From: a virus
Direction: 5' to 3' (one strand)
Length of the DNA stretch: 37,807 nt
IMG/VR virus record: IMGVR_UViG_3300035015_000002
Coordinates: 1-37,807 of that record
Shown: in pieces, positions 12,940-21,903 of the stretch
Numbering within the stretch: the stretch's first letter is position 1
Layout: each line of letters begins with the position of its first letter
Position numbers and translations under genes: made by a program
The notes under the pieces: generated by a model
Told to the model about the DNA's origin: nothing
The model's database searches: none
Seen by the model: only the letters and a program-made list of their open reading frames with translations

Positions 12940-14961
12940 ATGACCGAACCTGACGACATGGAAAAGGGCGGCAAGAAGCCCGAACATAGTCAGGTCATGA
13001 AGGCGTTTGATCAGGCGTGGGAGGCTGACCGCGACAATCGCGAGGATGCGCTTTCCGACCTGAAGTTTGTCGCTGGCGATCAGTGGCCCGATGACGTGCG
13101 CAAGGCGCGGGAGGCGCAAGGCCGTCCGGTCATCACGATCAACCGGATGCCGCAATTCCTGCATCAGGTCACGGGCGACATGCGGCAGTCGCGCCCGGCC
13201 ATCAAGGTCTCGCCGGTTGACGACGAGGGCGATCCCGATATCGCCAAAATCTACAATGGCATCATCCGCCAGAGCGAACGGCTGTCAAAGGCCGATATGG
13301 TCTATACGAAGGCGTTTGAGGGCGCTGCGGCCTGTGGCATCGGTCATTTCCGCATTGCCACCGAATACGCCAAGGACAGCGTTTCGGACCAAGATATTCG
13401 GATCAAGATCGTCCAGAACCCGCTTGGCGTGTTTTGGGATGCGAACTCGAAAGAGATAGACCGCTCGGACGCCAAGTTCTGCTTTGTCGTCGATGGCATG
13501 ACGGAGGAGGCTTACAAGGCGCGCTGGCCGAAGGCTGTCGTTGCCCCCATCGGCGCGGGAACCGACCAAATCGGTACGGGGCTGTTCTGGGCCTCGACCG
13601 ATATGATCCGGGTCGCGGAATATTGGTACAAGGTTCCCAGGCGCCGCACGATTGCGCTGATGGAGACCGGCGAGACCGTCGATCTCGGCAACGTGAAAAA
13701 GGAGCTTCACCAGTTCCTTCCTATCGCTGTCCGTGAGGACGGCACGAAGGCCACGCGCGAGGTGGACAGCTTCGACGTTGAGATGTGCATCGTGTCCGGT
13801 TCGGACATTCTTGAGGGGCCGTACAAGTTCCCGGTCCCGCATATCCCGATCATCCCCGTCATTGGCGAGGAAGTGGTCATCGGTGATCGCGTCGTGCGAT
13901 CCGGTCTCATTCGCCACGCGAAAGACCCTCAGCGGCTTTACAATTACTGGCGGTCATCGGCTGCTGAACTGATCGCGCTGGCACCGAAGGCCCCTTGGCT
14001 GGTCACAGCCGAGATGATCAAGTCCAACAAAGGCATGTGGGATCGGGCGAACGTCTCGCCGGTTCCGTATCTGCTCTACAATCCCGACCCGGCTGCTCCC
14101 GGCGGAATGCCGCAGCGCATCATGCCTCCGACGCCTCCTCAGGCCCTGTGGCAGGAAGCACAGATCGCATCCGACGACATGAAGGCGACCACCGGCATTT
14201 ACGATGCTAGCCTGGGTGCCAAGTCGAACGAGACATCAGGCAAGGCCATCCTGGCTCGCCAGCGTGAGGGCGATACGTCAACGTATCACCTGATGGACAA
14301 CCTCAGCCACGCCATCCGCCGTGCTGGTGAAATCATCTGCGCTTTGATCCCGAAAATCTATGACACGAAGCGGGTCGTGCGCCTGCTGAACGAGGATGGG
14401 TCGGAGGATTGGAAGACGATCAACCATCAGGTCATGAACGCCGATGGAACGCCCATCGTTCTCAATGACCTGTCGGTGGGCAAGTACGATGTCACCGTCT
14501 CGACCGGGCCGAGCTACTCGACGCAGCGCATTGAGAGCGCGAACGCGATGGTTGAGTTTGCCCGCGCTTACCCGAACGCCGCCCCCGCGATGCTCGACAA
14601 GATTGCCAAGATGATGGATTGGCCGGAACACGAGATCATTTCGGCCCGACTGAAGGCGATGCTCCCGCCGCAACTCCAATCGCTGTTCGACATGATCGAC
14701 GACAGCGGCGGCGATAGCAAGAAAATGGCCGAGTTGATGCAACAGCAGCAGGGTCAGCCCGATCCTGCCTCCGAACTCAAGGCCAATGAACTCGTCTCCA
14801 AGATCGAAAAGACCAAGGCGGAAACGCAGGGGATCGGTCTGGATAACCAACTAAAGGCCATGCAAGCAGGCTTGCCCATGCCACAGGCAGAGCAACAGCC
14901 CATGGCTCCTGAGATGCAGCCCGATCCGGGTATGCAGTCGCCCCAGTCGGCGTTCGGCTGA
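12940..14961 (+). CDS. P22-like portal protein
   Basis: A 673-residue protein of the P22 portal family (P22 gp1 is 725 residues). The N-terminal region holds ALSDLKFVAGDQWPDDVRKA and RPVITINRMPQFLHQVTGDM, and the stem/wing region ATTGIYDASLGAKSNETSGK then AILARQREG, all hallmarks of this family. The C-terminal 90 residues are glutamine- and methionine-rich, a shortened barrel. It forms the dodecameric DNA gate of the head. AGGAG lies six bases before ATG 12940. Confidence 0.92.
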   Translation: MTEPDDMEKGGKKPEHSQVMKAFDQAWEADRDNREDALSDLKFVAGDQWPDDVRKAREAQGRPVITINRMPQFLHQVTGDMRQSRPAIKVSPVDDEGDPDIAKIYNGIIRQSERLSKADMVYTKAFEGAAACGIGHFRIATEYAKDSVSDQDIRIKIVQNPLGVFWDANSKEIDRSDAKFCFVVDGMTEEAYKARWPKAVVAPIGAGTDQIGTGLFWASTDMIRVAEYWYKVPRRRTIALMETGETVDLGNVKKELHQFLPIAVREDGTKATREVDSFDVEMCIVSGSDILEGPYKFPVPHIPIIPVIGEEVVIGDRVVRSGLIRHAKDPQRLYNYWRSSAAELIALAPKAPWLVTAEMIKSNKGMWDRANVSPVPYLLYNPDPAAPGGMPQRIMPPTPPQALWQEAQIASDDMKATTGIYDASLGAKSNETSGKAILARQREGDTSTYHLMDNLSHAIRRAGEIICALIPKIYDTKRVVRLLNEDGSEDWKTINHQVMNADGTPIVLNDLSVGKYDVTVSTGPSYSTQRIESANAMVEFARAYPNAAPAMLDKIAKMMDWPEHEIISARLKAMLPPQLQSLFDMIDDSGGDSKKMAELMQQQQGQPDPASELKANELVSKIEKTKAETQGIGLDNQLKAMQAGLPMPQAEQQPMAPEMQPDPGMQSPQSAFG

Positions 14962-14979
14962 TCTAAACCCAGAGCTTCA

Positions 14980-15765
14980 ATGTCTGACGAACTTTCGCCT
15001 GTGGAGAGCGTATCTCCCGAGGTCGCACAGCCGACTGAAAATGCTGCCCCGGTAGAGACCACCGAAAAGGTCGAAACTCATGAAGTCGTTGAGGCCAAAC
15101 CGGAAGGCGAAGCCCCTGAGACCAAGGAGAAGCCCAAGAGCCGCGCGCAAGAGCGGATTGAGGAGCTTAATGCGAAGTACCGCGAGGAACAGCGCCGAGC
15201 CGAAGCCCTCCAAGCCCGCTTGGATAGCCTCAAATCGGCAAGTGCGCCCGATCCTCAGAGGTATGACGACCCGACCCAATTCCAGGTTGACACGACAAAG
15301 CACGCTGTCCGAGAGGCGCGCGCCGAGGAACTGGCAGCCGAGATTGGGGAAGTCCGCAACTCCGCAGAAACGGCCAAGGCCGCGATGTGGAGCGAGAAAG
15401 TCAACGCCAATCGGGAGCGCTTTCCCGACTTCGACGCCGTTGTTGGCGCTCCTGACCTCACCATCACGAAGACGATGGCAGAGTGCATTCAGGACAGCGA
15501 CCTAGGCCCGGCTGTCGCCTATTACCTCGGCAAGAACCCTGATGAGGCCCGCCGCATTGCCGGTCTCCCCGCTGTCCAGCAAGGACGCGAGCTTGGCCGC
15601 TTGGAAGCGAAAGTAACGCTGCCGCCGCCAAAACGAACTTCAACGGCCCCACCTCCCGCGCCCGTGTTGGCCGGTGGCGGTGCGCCAATCTCGACAACGG
15701 CTCTCGCAGACCTTCCGATGGATCAGTTTGCCGAACGGCTTCTGAAGTCCATGGGAACGCGATGA
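14980..15765 (+). CDS. Scaffolding protein
   Basis: A 261-residue, very charged protein between portal and coat, where P22 scaffold (gp8) lies. The first 60 residues are acidic and proline-rich, followed by a coiled coil (AQERIEELNAKYREEQRRAE at 50-69) and further helices. The C-terminal tip is a short amphipathic helix (DQFAERLLKSMG), similar in kind to the coat-binding end of scaffold proteins. Expected role: internal scaffold of procapsid assembly. No Shine-Dalgarno is obvious at ATG 14980. Confidence 0.75.
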   Translation: MSDELSPVESVSPEVAQPTENAAPVETTEKVETHEVVEAKPEGEAPETKEKPKSRAQERIEELNAKYREEQRRAEALQARLDSLKSASAPDPQRYDDPTQFQVDTTKHAVREARAEELAAEIGEVRNSAETAKAAMWSEKVNANRERFPDFDAVVGAPDLTITKTMAECIQDSDLGPAVAYYLGKNPDEARRIAGLPAVQQGRELGRLEAKVTLPPPKRTSTAPPPAPVLAGGGAPISTTALADLPMDQFAERLLKSMGTR

Positions 15766-15793
15766 GCCACTTGCCCTGAAGGGGTAAAATCTC

Positions 15794-17044
15794 ATGGCTA
15801 CCAATACCACTCTGACGGCGGATATCGTCGCCAAAGCGGCCCTCACACTGCTCGACAATGAGCTTGTGATGGCCAAGAACGTCTACCGCGGCTACGATTC
15901 CGAGTTTGATGCCAATGTGAATGGCTTCAAGCCCGGTGACACCATCCGCGTTCGTCGCCCGGCTGACTTCACCGTCCGCGACGGCGCAACCGCATCATCC
16001 CAGGACGTTGTGGAAGGCTCGACCACTATTGTCGTGGACAAGCAAAAGGGCGTGGACTTTGAGTTCACCTCGTCCGAACTGACCCTCAAGATCGAGGATT
16101 TGGCGGAGCGCGTCCTCAAGCCCGCCATGCGTCAGCTTGCCAATCAGATCGACGTTGATCTGATGAACCTCTACAGCAAGGTGTGGAACTGGGTCGGCAC
16201 GCCGGGCCAGACGGTGAACAGCTTCGCGGACTTCTACAAGGCCCCGGAGCGTCTGAACGCCTCGGCTGTCCCGATGGATAGCCGTTACGCTGCTCTCTCT
16301 CCCTATGACCACGCTGGCATGATGGGTTCGCAGACCGCCCTGTATATTCAGGACGCGGCGCGCGGTGCCTATCGTTCTGGCGCTCTTGGCGAGATTGGCG
16401 GCATCATGACCGGCATGACCCAGAACACCCCGACCCACACGGTCGGCGTTGCGACGGGTACGCCGCGCATCAACGGCGCTTCGCAGAACGTCACGTACGC
16501 TTCGGTCAAGGCCGTTGCCGCGTGGTCTCAGTCCCTTGTGACCGATGGCTGGACGAACTCCACCACCGGCATTCTGAAGGCTGGCGACGTGTTCACCATT
16601 GCCGGCGTTTCTGCCGTCAACCCGGTGACGAAGGCAACCCTGCCTTTCAGCCAGCAGTTCGTTGTGCTTGCCGACGCCAACTCTGGCGCTTCGACCGGCC
16701 CGGCAACCCTGACCATCTCGCCTCCGATCATCACGTCGGGCGCGTTCCAGAACTGTTCTGCCGTTCCGGCTGATGACGCTCTTATCACCGTGATCGGTTC
16801 GGGCGCGACTGCCTACGTCCAGAACCTTGTGTTCCACAAGAACGCATTCGCTCTGGCGTCTGTCCCGATGGTTCGCCCGCCTGGTGCGGTTGACGTGTCG
16901 CAGCGCTCCTACAAGGGCCTGAACGTTCGCGTCATCCCGTTCTATGACGGCACGAACGACGTGTCCAAGTGGCGTCTTGATTGCCTCTATGGCGTCAAGG
17001 CACTAAACCCCGCTTTGGCCACCCGTCTTTCGGGCACTGCGTAA
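15794..17044 (+). CDS. P22-type major coat protein
   Basis: A 416-residue protein, close to P22 gp5 (430). The N-terminus (ADIVAKAALTLLDNELVMAK) and FKPGDTIRVRRPADFTVRDG, then GVDFEFTSSELTL, are typical of the P22 coat family with the HK97 fold. GAAPRG-like central segments and the C-terminal YKGLNVRVIPFYDGTNDVSK also fit. Codon use is strongly biased to GC-ending codons, as for a highly expressed gene. A strong terminator follows directly, which would limit downstream expression relative to coat. Confidence 0.93.
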   Translation: MATNTTLTADIVAKAALTLLDNELVMAKNVYRGYDSEFDANVNGFKPGDTIRVRRPADFTVRDGATASSQDVVEGSTTIVVDKQKGVDFEFTSSELTLKIEDLAERVLKPAMRQLANQIDVDLMNLYSKVWNWVGTPGQTVNSFADFYKAPERLNASAVPMDSRYAALSPYDHAGMMGSQTALYIQDAARGAYRSGALGEIGGIMTGMTQNTPTHTVGVATGTPRINGASQNVTYASVKAVAAWSQSLVTDGWTNSTTGILKAGDVFTIAGVSAVNPVTKATLPFSQQFVVLADANSGASTGPATLTISPPIITSGAFQNCSAVPADDALITVIGSGATAYVQNLVFHKNAFALASVPMVRPPGAVDVSQRSYKGLNVRVIPFYDGTNDVSKWRLDCLYGVKALNPALATRLSGTA

Positions 17045-17053
17045 CGAAACGAG

Positions 17054-17080
17054 GGGGAGGGCCGAAGCCCTCCCCTTTTT
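17054..17080 (+). terminator. Intrinsic terminator after the coat gene
   Basis: A perfect 9-bp stem GGGGAGGGC/GCCCTCCCC with a CGAA tetraloop, followed by TTTTT. It lies 10 bases after the coat stop and about 13 bases before the gp4-like start. It probably gives partial termination so that coat mRNA exceeds tail mRNA. Confidence 0.88.
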
Positions 17081-17092
17081 CGTGAGGTATCC

Positions 17093-17515
17093 ATGGCCAC
17101 AGTCGAACAGATCGTCACGCGCGCACGTCGCAAGCTCGGGATATCCGACGCCGAAGAACCGTTGCAGGCGTACGAACTCCAGGAGGGCATGGGCCTTCTC
17201 AACGACATGCTACAGGCATGGAAGTTGGAAAAGGTCGTCTTGGCCGTCCCGACGCTCCAGGCTGTATCCGACACGGTTTACGTTGACACCTACGGCGCTG
17301 CAACGCTCTCAGACGAGGCTAACGAGGGCTTCACGTCCTGTCTCGCTATTCGGATGGGCGATCACTACGGCACGCAGGCAAGCCCGTCCGTGGTGGCTCT
17401 CTGCTCCAATTCCAAGCGCGCCATCCTGTCGGAGAGCTTCGACAGTGAAAACGCGGACGCCGAGTTTGACGATGGTATCATTCGTATGCCCTCGCAACGG
17501 CTGGCTGGCTTCTGA
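17093..17515 (+). CDS. P22 gp4-like head-completion (tail accessory) protein
   Basis: A 140-residue protein with the gp4/gp6 adaptor pattern: VEQIVTRARRKLGISDAEEP at the start, EGMGLLNDMLQAWKLE (about 32-47), then a beta region with DEANEGFTSCLAIRM. P22 gp4 forms a dodecamer under the portal and seals the head. P22 gp4 also has muramidase activity, which cannot be read from this sequence. GAGG precedes ATG 17093; the stop overlaps the next gene (TGATG). Confidence 0.85.
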   Translation: MATVEQIVTRARRKLGISDAEEPLQAYELQEGMGLLNDMLQAWKLEKVVLAVPTLQAVSDTVYVDTYGAATLSDEANEGFTSCLAIRMGDHYGTQASPSVVALCSNSKRAILSESFDSENADAEFDDGIIRMPSQRLAGF

Positions 17516-18873
17516 TGCTTGAGGCACCGTTTGCCACGCGGGCGGGCGAAAACCTCTCTGTCCAGAACACGCGAGAGAACCTTCTCAATATGTATGTTGA
17601 GAAGGCACCGGGCGGGCGCGGTCAGATATTGAGGACGCAGCGCGCGGGCCTGAAAAAGAACGCCAGCCTCTCAGGGGAGGCGAGGGGCGTCCAGAACCTT
17701 CGCGGCAATGATTACGCCGTTGTGGGTTCAGGCTTCTACCGGCTGTCCACCACGGAAGCCTTCTTGCTCGGCACGCTGGAAACCGAAACCGGGAAATGCT
17801 CCTTCGCTGAAAACGCAACCCAGATCGCCATTTGCGACGGGTTCTCGCTCTACTGCTTCGACGGAACGGTTCTGACCAAGACGACGCTCCCCGATGGGAT
17901 TGTCGCGGGTTCGGTGTCGGGTCTGGACGGCTACGCTCTCATCAATGACCGGAACTCTGGAAAGTTCTATCGAACCGACCTGAACGATTTCAAGACCGTT
18001 GGGGCTTTGAACTTCGCGACCGCCGAAAGCCAGCCTGACAAGCTGGTGCGCGTGTTTGTCGATCACCGTGAAGTCTGGCTAGCCGGTCAGACTTCGATTG
18101 AAGTCTGGGGCAATACCGGCGCGTCAGGGTTCTCATTCTCGCGTGTCCAAGGCATCGCTCTAGAGCGTGGCTGTGCAGCGGCACATTCCTTCGCAGCCGA
18201 AGACAACACGGTTTTTTGGCTCGGCAATGACGGCTTTGTCTATCGCGCCGACGGGTATCGCCCGGCTCGGATTTCGGATGAACAGATTGAACGGCTGATT
18301 GCCAGCGCAGCGCCGTGGTCTGACGCCCATGCCTGGGTCTATGCGGTTCCGGGCCATAAGTTCTACGTCCTGACGTTCCCCGGTCGTCTGACGGTCGTCT
18401 ATGACATCACGTCGGGTCTCTGGCATCAGGCGAAAACCTGGGGTTCGGAGAGTTGGGATGTCGTCGGCCCCGTCAAGCTCGGGGCAAGCGTGGTCCTGGC
18501 GCATTCCGGCATCTGCCAGCTTGTCAAAGAGCGCAACACCGACAATGACGGGATAATGGAACGCAAGGCGACGGCACCCCCGATCTATTCGGAGGGCAAG
18601 CGCATCGCCATAGACGCCTACTGGCTAGACGTGGACGTAGGCACCAGTCTTTCGAGTGTCAGCCCGTCTGTCATGCTGACGATATCGCGCGACGGCGAGA
18701 CATTCGGAAACGTCCGAACGAGGGGACTGGGCGCCATTGGCGACTATGTACGCCGGGCAGTCTGGCGGAACCTTGGCGTCTCTAGAAAGTGGACCTTTTC
18801 GGTTTCTGTGACCGATGACGTGCCGTTCACCGTGGTTTCAGGCCGCATGAGCGCAAGGGTCATGGGGTCGTGA
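17515..18873 (+). CDS. P22 gp10-like DNA stabilisation / tail hub protein
   Basis: A 452-residue beta-rich protein (P22 gp10 is 472). The start (ENLSVQNTRENLLNMYVEKA) and the repeating beta-propeller-like strands (YAVVGSGFYRL, VWLAGQTSIEVWGNTG, AEDNTVFWLGNDGFVYRADG) are characteristic of the packaged-DNA stabilisation family. It forms the hexameric hub that closes the portal and carries spikes or fibres. TGATG and GTGA junctions tie it to both neighbours. Confidence 0.88.
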   Translation: MLEAPFATRAGENLSVQNTRENLLNMYVEKAPGGRGQILRTQRAGLKKNASLSGEARGVQNLRGNDYAVVGSGFYRLSTTEAFLLGTLETETGKCSFAENATQIAICDGFSLYCFDGTVLTKTTLPDGIVAGSVSGLDGYALINDRNSGKFYRTDLNDFKTVGALNFATAESQPDKLVRVFVDHREVWLAGQTSIEVWGNTGASGFSFSRVQGIALERGCAAAHSFAAEDNTVFWLGNDGFVYRADGYRPARISDEQIERLIASAAPWSDAHAWVYAVPGHKFYVLTFPGRLTVVYDITSGLWHQAKTWGSESWDVVGPVKLGASVVLAHSGICQLVKERNTDNDGIMERKATAPPIYSEGKRIAIDAYWLDVDVGTSLSSVSPSVMLTISRDGETFGNVRTRGLGAIGDYVRRAVWRNLGVSRKWTFSVSVTDDVPFTVVSGRMSARVMGS

Positions 18874-19295
18874 CGGTCTTTATCCCGCCCAATATCATGT
18901 GGGTGGACCAGCGCGGCGGACTGACAAGAGAGGCGCTTGCCGTCCTGAGTTCCATTACCAATGCCGCACCGACGCAGTGGGTGGCTGACACTCTGACAGC
19001 CTCTGACGCCCTCTACTACACGGTGCCTGCGGACAAAACAGGCGAAATCACCGCAGCAAGTGCGGTGAACACGTCAGCCGGCGACATTCTGATAAACGTC
19101 AACATCGTTCCGGCTAGCGCAAGCCCGTCCGCATCCAACCTCGTCGTTTCCAACCTCGTCGTCTCGGTTGGGGGTTCTGTTTCACTCAGCAGCCTAGTTG
19201 GGCAGGCCGTTCCTCCCGGCGCGTCGATCTACGCCAACAGCGACACGGTTGCCGCCTGCGTTCTGACCATCTCGGGAATAGAGCGCGCGCAATGA
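18870..19295 (+). CDS. Hypothetical virion-associated protein
   Basis: A 141-residue protein. Residues 1-30 contain IPPNIMWVDQRGGLTREALA. The remainder is a beta-rich domain with many Ser/Thr/Val strands (LVVSNLVVSVGGSVSLSSLV), as in small decoration or tail-knob proteins. The start is GTG 18870, in a GTGA overlap with the gp10-like gene. Its place between gp10 and ejection genes suggests a structural role. No family recognised. Confidence 0.65.
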   Translation: MTVFIPPNIMWVDQRGGLTREALAVLSSITNAAPTQWVADTLTASDALYYTVPADKTGEITAASAVNTSAGDILINVNIVPASASPSASNLVVSNLVVSVGGSVSLSSLVGQAVPPGASIYANSDTVAACVLTISGIERAQ

Positions 19296-19705
19296 GAGAG
19301 GCGACAGAAGACGATATCCCCCGTCTCGTTGAGATGGGGCGGCAGTTCCATGCCATGTCTGACTATAACTGGGCAGAATATGACCCGGAAGCCATCGCTT
19401 CCATGCTTCGCGGCTTTATCGCCTCCGATCAGGCGTGCGCCTACTGCCACGATCATGGCGTGATTGGTGGGGTGCTGACGCCACTCTATTTCTCACCGTC
19501 CAACCTGATCGCGGTTGAAACCTTTTGGTGGGCTGAACGGGACGGCGGGCAGCTTCTGACGGCCTTTGAATGGTGGGCAGAGACCAAGGGCGCGAAAGCC
19601 ATGTCGATGTCCCGCCTCGAGGGAAAGAGAGACCGCGTTGTTGATTGCATTTTGCGCAAGCGCGGCTATTCGCCCGCTGAACACTCGTATCTGAAGGGGC
19701 TGTAA
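19292..19705 (+). CDS. GNAT-family N-acetyltransferase
   Basis: A 137-residue protein with the GNAT fold signature: REATEDDIPRLVEMGRQFH at the start, a central pair of strands (GVIGGVLTPLYFS) and ERDGGQLLTAFEWWAETKGA (about 89-108), where RDGGQLL corresponds to the acetyl-CoA-binding (Q/R)xxGx(G/A) loop. It then ends with a RKRGYSPAEHSYLK strand. Its substrate is unknown. Similar acetyltransferases occur among head/tail genes of other podoviruses. ATGA start. Confidence 0.8.
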   Translation: MREATEDDIPRLVEMGRQFHAMSDYNWAEYDPEAIASMLRGFIASDQACAYCHDHGVIGGVLTPLYFSPSNLIAVETFWWAERDGGQLLTAFEWWAETKGAKAMSMSRLEGKRDRVVDCILRKRGYSPAEHSYLKGL

Positions 19706-20581
19706 ATGGCTGCCATCTCCGGTCTCATTGCGGCTGGCATTGGCGCGGCTGGTGCCATCGGTGGCGGTATGCTTGCCTCCAGCGGTGCACGGTCTGCGGC
19801 CAACACACAGGCCAAGGCCGCCGATCAGGCGACACAGGCCCAGAAGGACGCATATCAGCAGACCCGCGTCGATCAAGCCCCATGGATGCAATCGGGCCAG
19901 ACGGCGCTCTATAGCCTGATGGACAATCTAGGGCTGTCCCGTCCGACCAACCCGGTTTTCTATGACGTGAACTCAGGCCCGGTTGGTTCACAGTATGGCA
20001 ACAGCCTACAGGGCAATAGCCAGACTGACATGGGGTCGCCTGGGATCACGGGAGGCCCGGCCCCCGGTCCCGTCGGCACAACTCGGCCCGGCATGACGGC
20101 CTCGATGGGCTTTCAGCAGACGCCAGGCTATCAGTTCCAGGTTCAGCAGGCGACGGACAACACCAAGAACCAGATGGCCGCGCTCGGCATGGCCGGGTCC
20201 GGTGACGCTCTGAGGGCCTTGGGCGAGCGGACGCAGGGTATCGCCAATCAGGAATATGGAAACTACCTGAACCGCCTCGCATCCCTTGCTGGCATGGGCC
20301 AGACGGCGACGAACAGCGTCCAGGGTGCCACGACGGCCATGGGCAATAATATGTCCAGCATCGCCATGACGGCGGGCAATAACCGCGCCTCGTCTCAGCT
20401 AGGCGAAGCGCAGGGATGGGGCCGTGCTTTGGGCCAGATCACCGCACCGGGCGGCTTTGGCCAGCAGGCGGGCAACTATCTCGCGAACAGCTTCAACGGT
20501 GGCGGTGGCTACGGCGGGGGCGGTTATTCGCAGCCGGTCGGCTATGGCGGAAACTACCTCTCACCGTATGGGTCATATTGA
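19706..20581 (+). CDS. DNA ejection protein, Gly/Gln-rich
   Basis: A 291-residue protein with an N-terminal hydrophobic Gly/Ala segment (AAISGLIAAGIGAAGAIGGG) and then a Gln/Asn/Gly-rich helical body with QTPGYQFQVQQATDN and GSGDALRALGERTQGIANQE, a pattern common in P22 gp7-type internal (pilot) proteins. The last 30 residues are Gly/Tyr-rich. Such proteins leave the head with the genome and form part of the trans-envelope channel. It directly precedes two further ejection-type proteins. Confidence 0.77.
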   Translation: MAAISGLIAAGIGAAGAIGGGMLASSGARSAANTQAKAADQATQAQKDAYQQTRVDQAPWMQSGQTALYSLMDNLGLSRPTNPVFYDVNSGPVGSQYGNSLQGNSQTDMGSPGITGGPAPGPVGTTRPGMTASMGFQQTPGYQFQVQQATDNTKNQMAALGMAGSGDALRALGERTQGIANQEYGNYLNRLASLAGMGQTATNSVQGATTAMGNNMSSIAMTAGNNRASSQLGEAQGWGRALGQITAPGGFGQQAGNYLANSFNGGGGYGGGGYSQPVGYGGNYLSPYGSY

Positions 20582-21903
20582 TGGCGAACGCTCTCTCCCC
20601 TAGCGACTACGCTGCTGGCTCGACTGGCTTCATGGAGGGCAATGCGCTCGCCATGCAACAGCAGCGCTTGCAGATGGATCAGGGCAAGGACCAGCGGGAC
20701 GCGCTTGCCCATTCAATGACGATGATCGGTTCTATTGCTCTTGGCGCTAAGGGCAACCGAATGGATGGTCAGGTTGACCCGCAGAAATTTGAACAGGGCT
20801 TGGACTACCTCCAGTCGCGCGGCCTCAACGTGTCGGCCTTCCGTGGTCGGCCTGAGATGGCAGACGTTGCCGCGTCGGCCTCCATGACCGCCATGCAGCA
20901 ACTTCAGGCTGGGCAGATGGCGAACGCCGTCCAGCAGCAATTCTTGCAGAACGTCCTTGCCGTCCGTAGGGACGCCCGTGACGAGCAAAACCTGCAACGT
21001 CAGATGGGCATTGCCGAGCGTACCGCAGCGCAGCAGGGCATCCCCTCTGGCTTCCGCAGGGCCGATAACGGCAACCTCGAGGCTATCCCAGGGGGGCCGA
21101 ACGATCCGGCCAGCCCCGCAAACCAATCGGCGGCAACGCCGCAGTCTACCCTCGGCAAGCTGAATGCCGACCTTGCGCGCGGTGCTATCACCCGCGAACA
21201 GTTCGACGTTGAGCAAGAGCGCATTACCAAAGCAGCCGAAACGCCGCTGCCGCAAAACGTCATCACGTCGTTTAATTCCGCAGGCAAGACGCTCACGGAC
21301 GCGGACCGCTTCGTCCGCACATTCGATCCCAAATTTGCAGGGTATGGATTGGGGATTATCGGTGATGCGGTCATGGGTGCTGGTCGCGCTGGCGTGGGGA
21401 CTGAAGCCGGTAGACAGGGCGCGGCTTGGTGGAACGACTATGACCGCTACAAGAACCAGGTTCGAAACGAACTGTTCGGCTCTGCACTGACGAATACTGA
21501 AAAAGGGGCGTTTGAGCGAGCCGACATCAACCCCGGCATGGCTCCCGATCAGATCACCACAAACCTTGCACGCCAGCGTGAGGCAGCTCAAGCCGCAGCA
21601 AGAAAACTCATTGCACCGCACGTTCTGGCCGGCAAGAGCGTGGAGCAAATCGAATCCGCTGTCGGGTTCTCTCTTTCCGACCTTGGCATCGCGCGCCCGG
21701 CTGCTAGGGCGCGTCCGCAGCCTCCGGGGACTGCTCCCACCGCTCCCCCGGCTGCTCCTGCTACGCCCGCCGCTACGCGTCCCGCTCCTGGCACCGTCTT
21801 ACGCCCTGCCGATGCTGGCGCACGAGAGGGCAGGACAGGCACAGACGAAGCAACCGGCGCTCCCGTCGTCGTCCGCAACGGTCAAATCGTGGTGCGTGAA
21901 TGA
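20581..21903 (+). CDS. Internal virion / DNA ejection protein
   Basis: A 440-residue Ala/Gln-rich protein starting at ATG 20581 (TGATG junction); an in-frame extension to 20416 overlaps the previous gene and is rejected. Residues 20-150 are helical and Gln-rich (FMEGNALAMQQQRLQMDQGK), with a conserved-looking middle domain at 240-350 (FNSAGKTLTDADRFVRTFDP, NDYDRYKNQVRNELFGSALT). The end is a Pro/Ala linker. It corresponds in position to P22 gp20/gp16. Most of the minus-strand frame at 20713-21648 is a shadow of it. Confidence 0.72.
   Translation: MANALSPSDYAAGSTGFMEGNALAMQQQRLQMDQGKDQRDALAHSMTMIGSIALGAKGNRMDGQVDPQKFEQGLDYLQSRGLNVSAFRGRPEMADVAASASMTAMQQLQAGQMANAVQQQFLQNVLAVRRDARDEQNLQRQMGIAERTAAQQGIPSGFRRADNGNLEAIPGGPNDPASPANQSAATPQSTLGKLNADLARGAITREQFDVEQERITKAAETPLPQNVITSFNSAGKTLTDADRFVRTFDPKFAGYGLGIIGDAVMGAGRAGVGTEAGRQGAAWWNDYDRYKNQVRNELFGSALTNTEKGAFERADINPGMAPDQITTNLARQREAAQAAARKLIAPHVLAGKSVEQIESAVGFSLSDLGIARPAARARPQPPGTAPTAPPAAPATPAATRPAPGTVLRPADAGAREGRTGTDEATGAPVVVRNGQIVVRE

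Noticed and set aside
15995-16837. 280-codon minus frame opposite the coat gene
   Set aside because: Codon-position shadow of a GC-rich gene; coat protein on the plus strand is certain.
20713-21648. 311-codon minus frame opposite an ejection gene
   Set aside because: Shadow; no ribosome-binding site and low-complexity basic translation.
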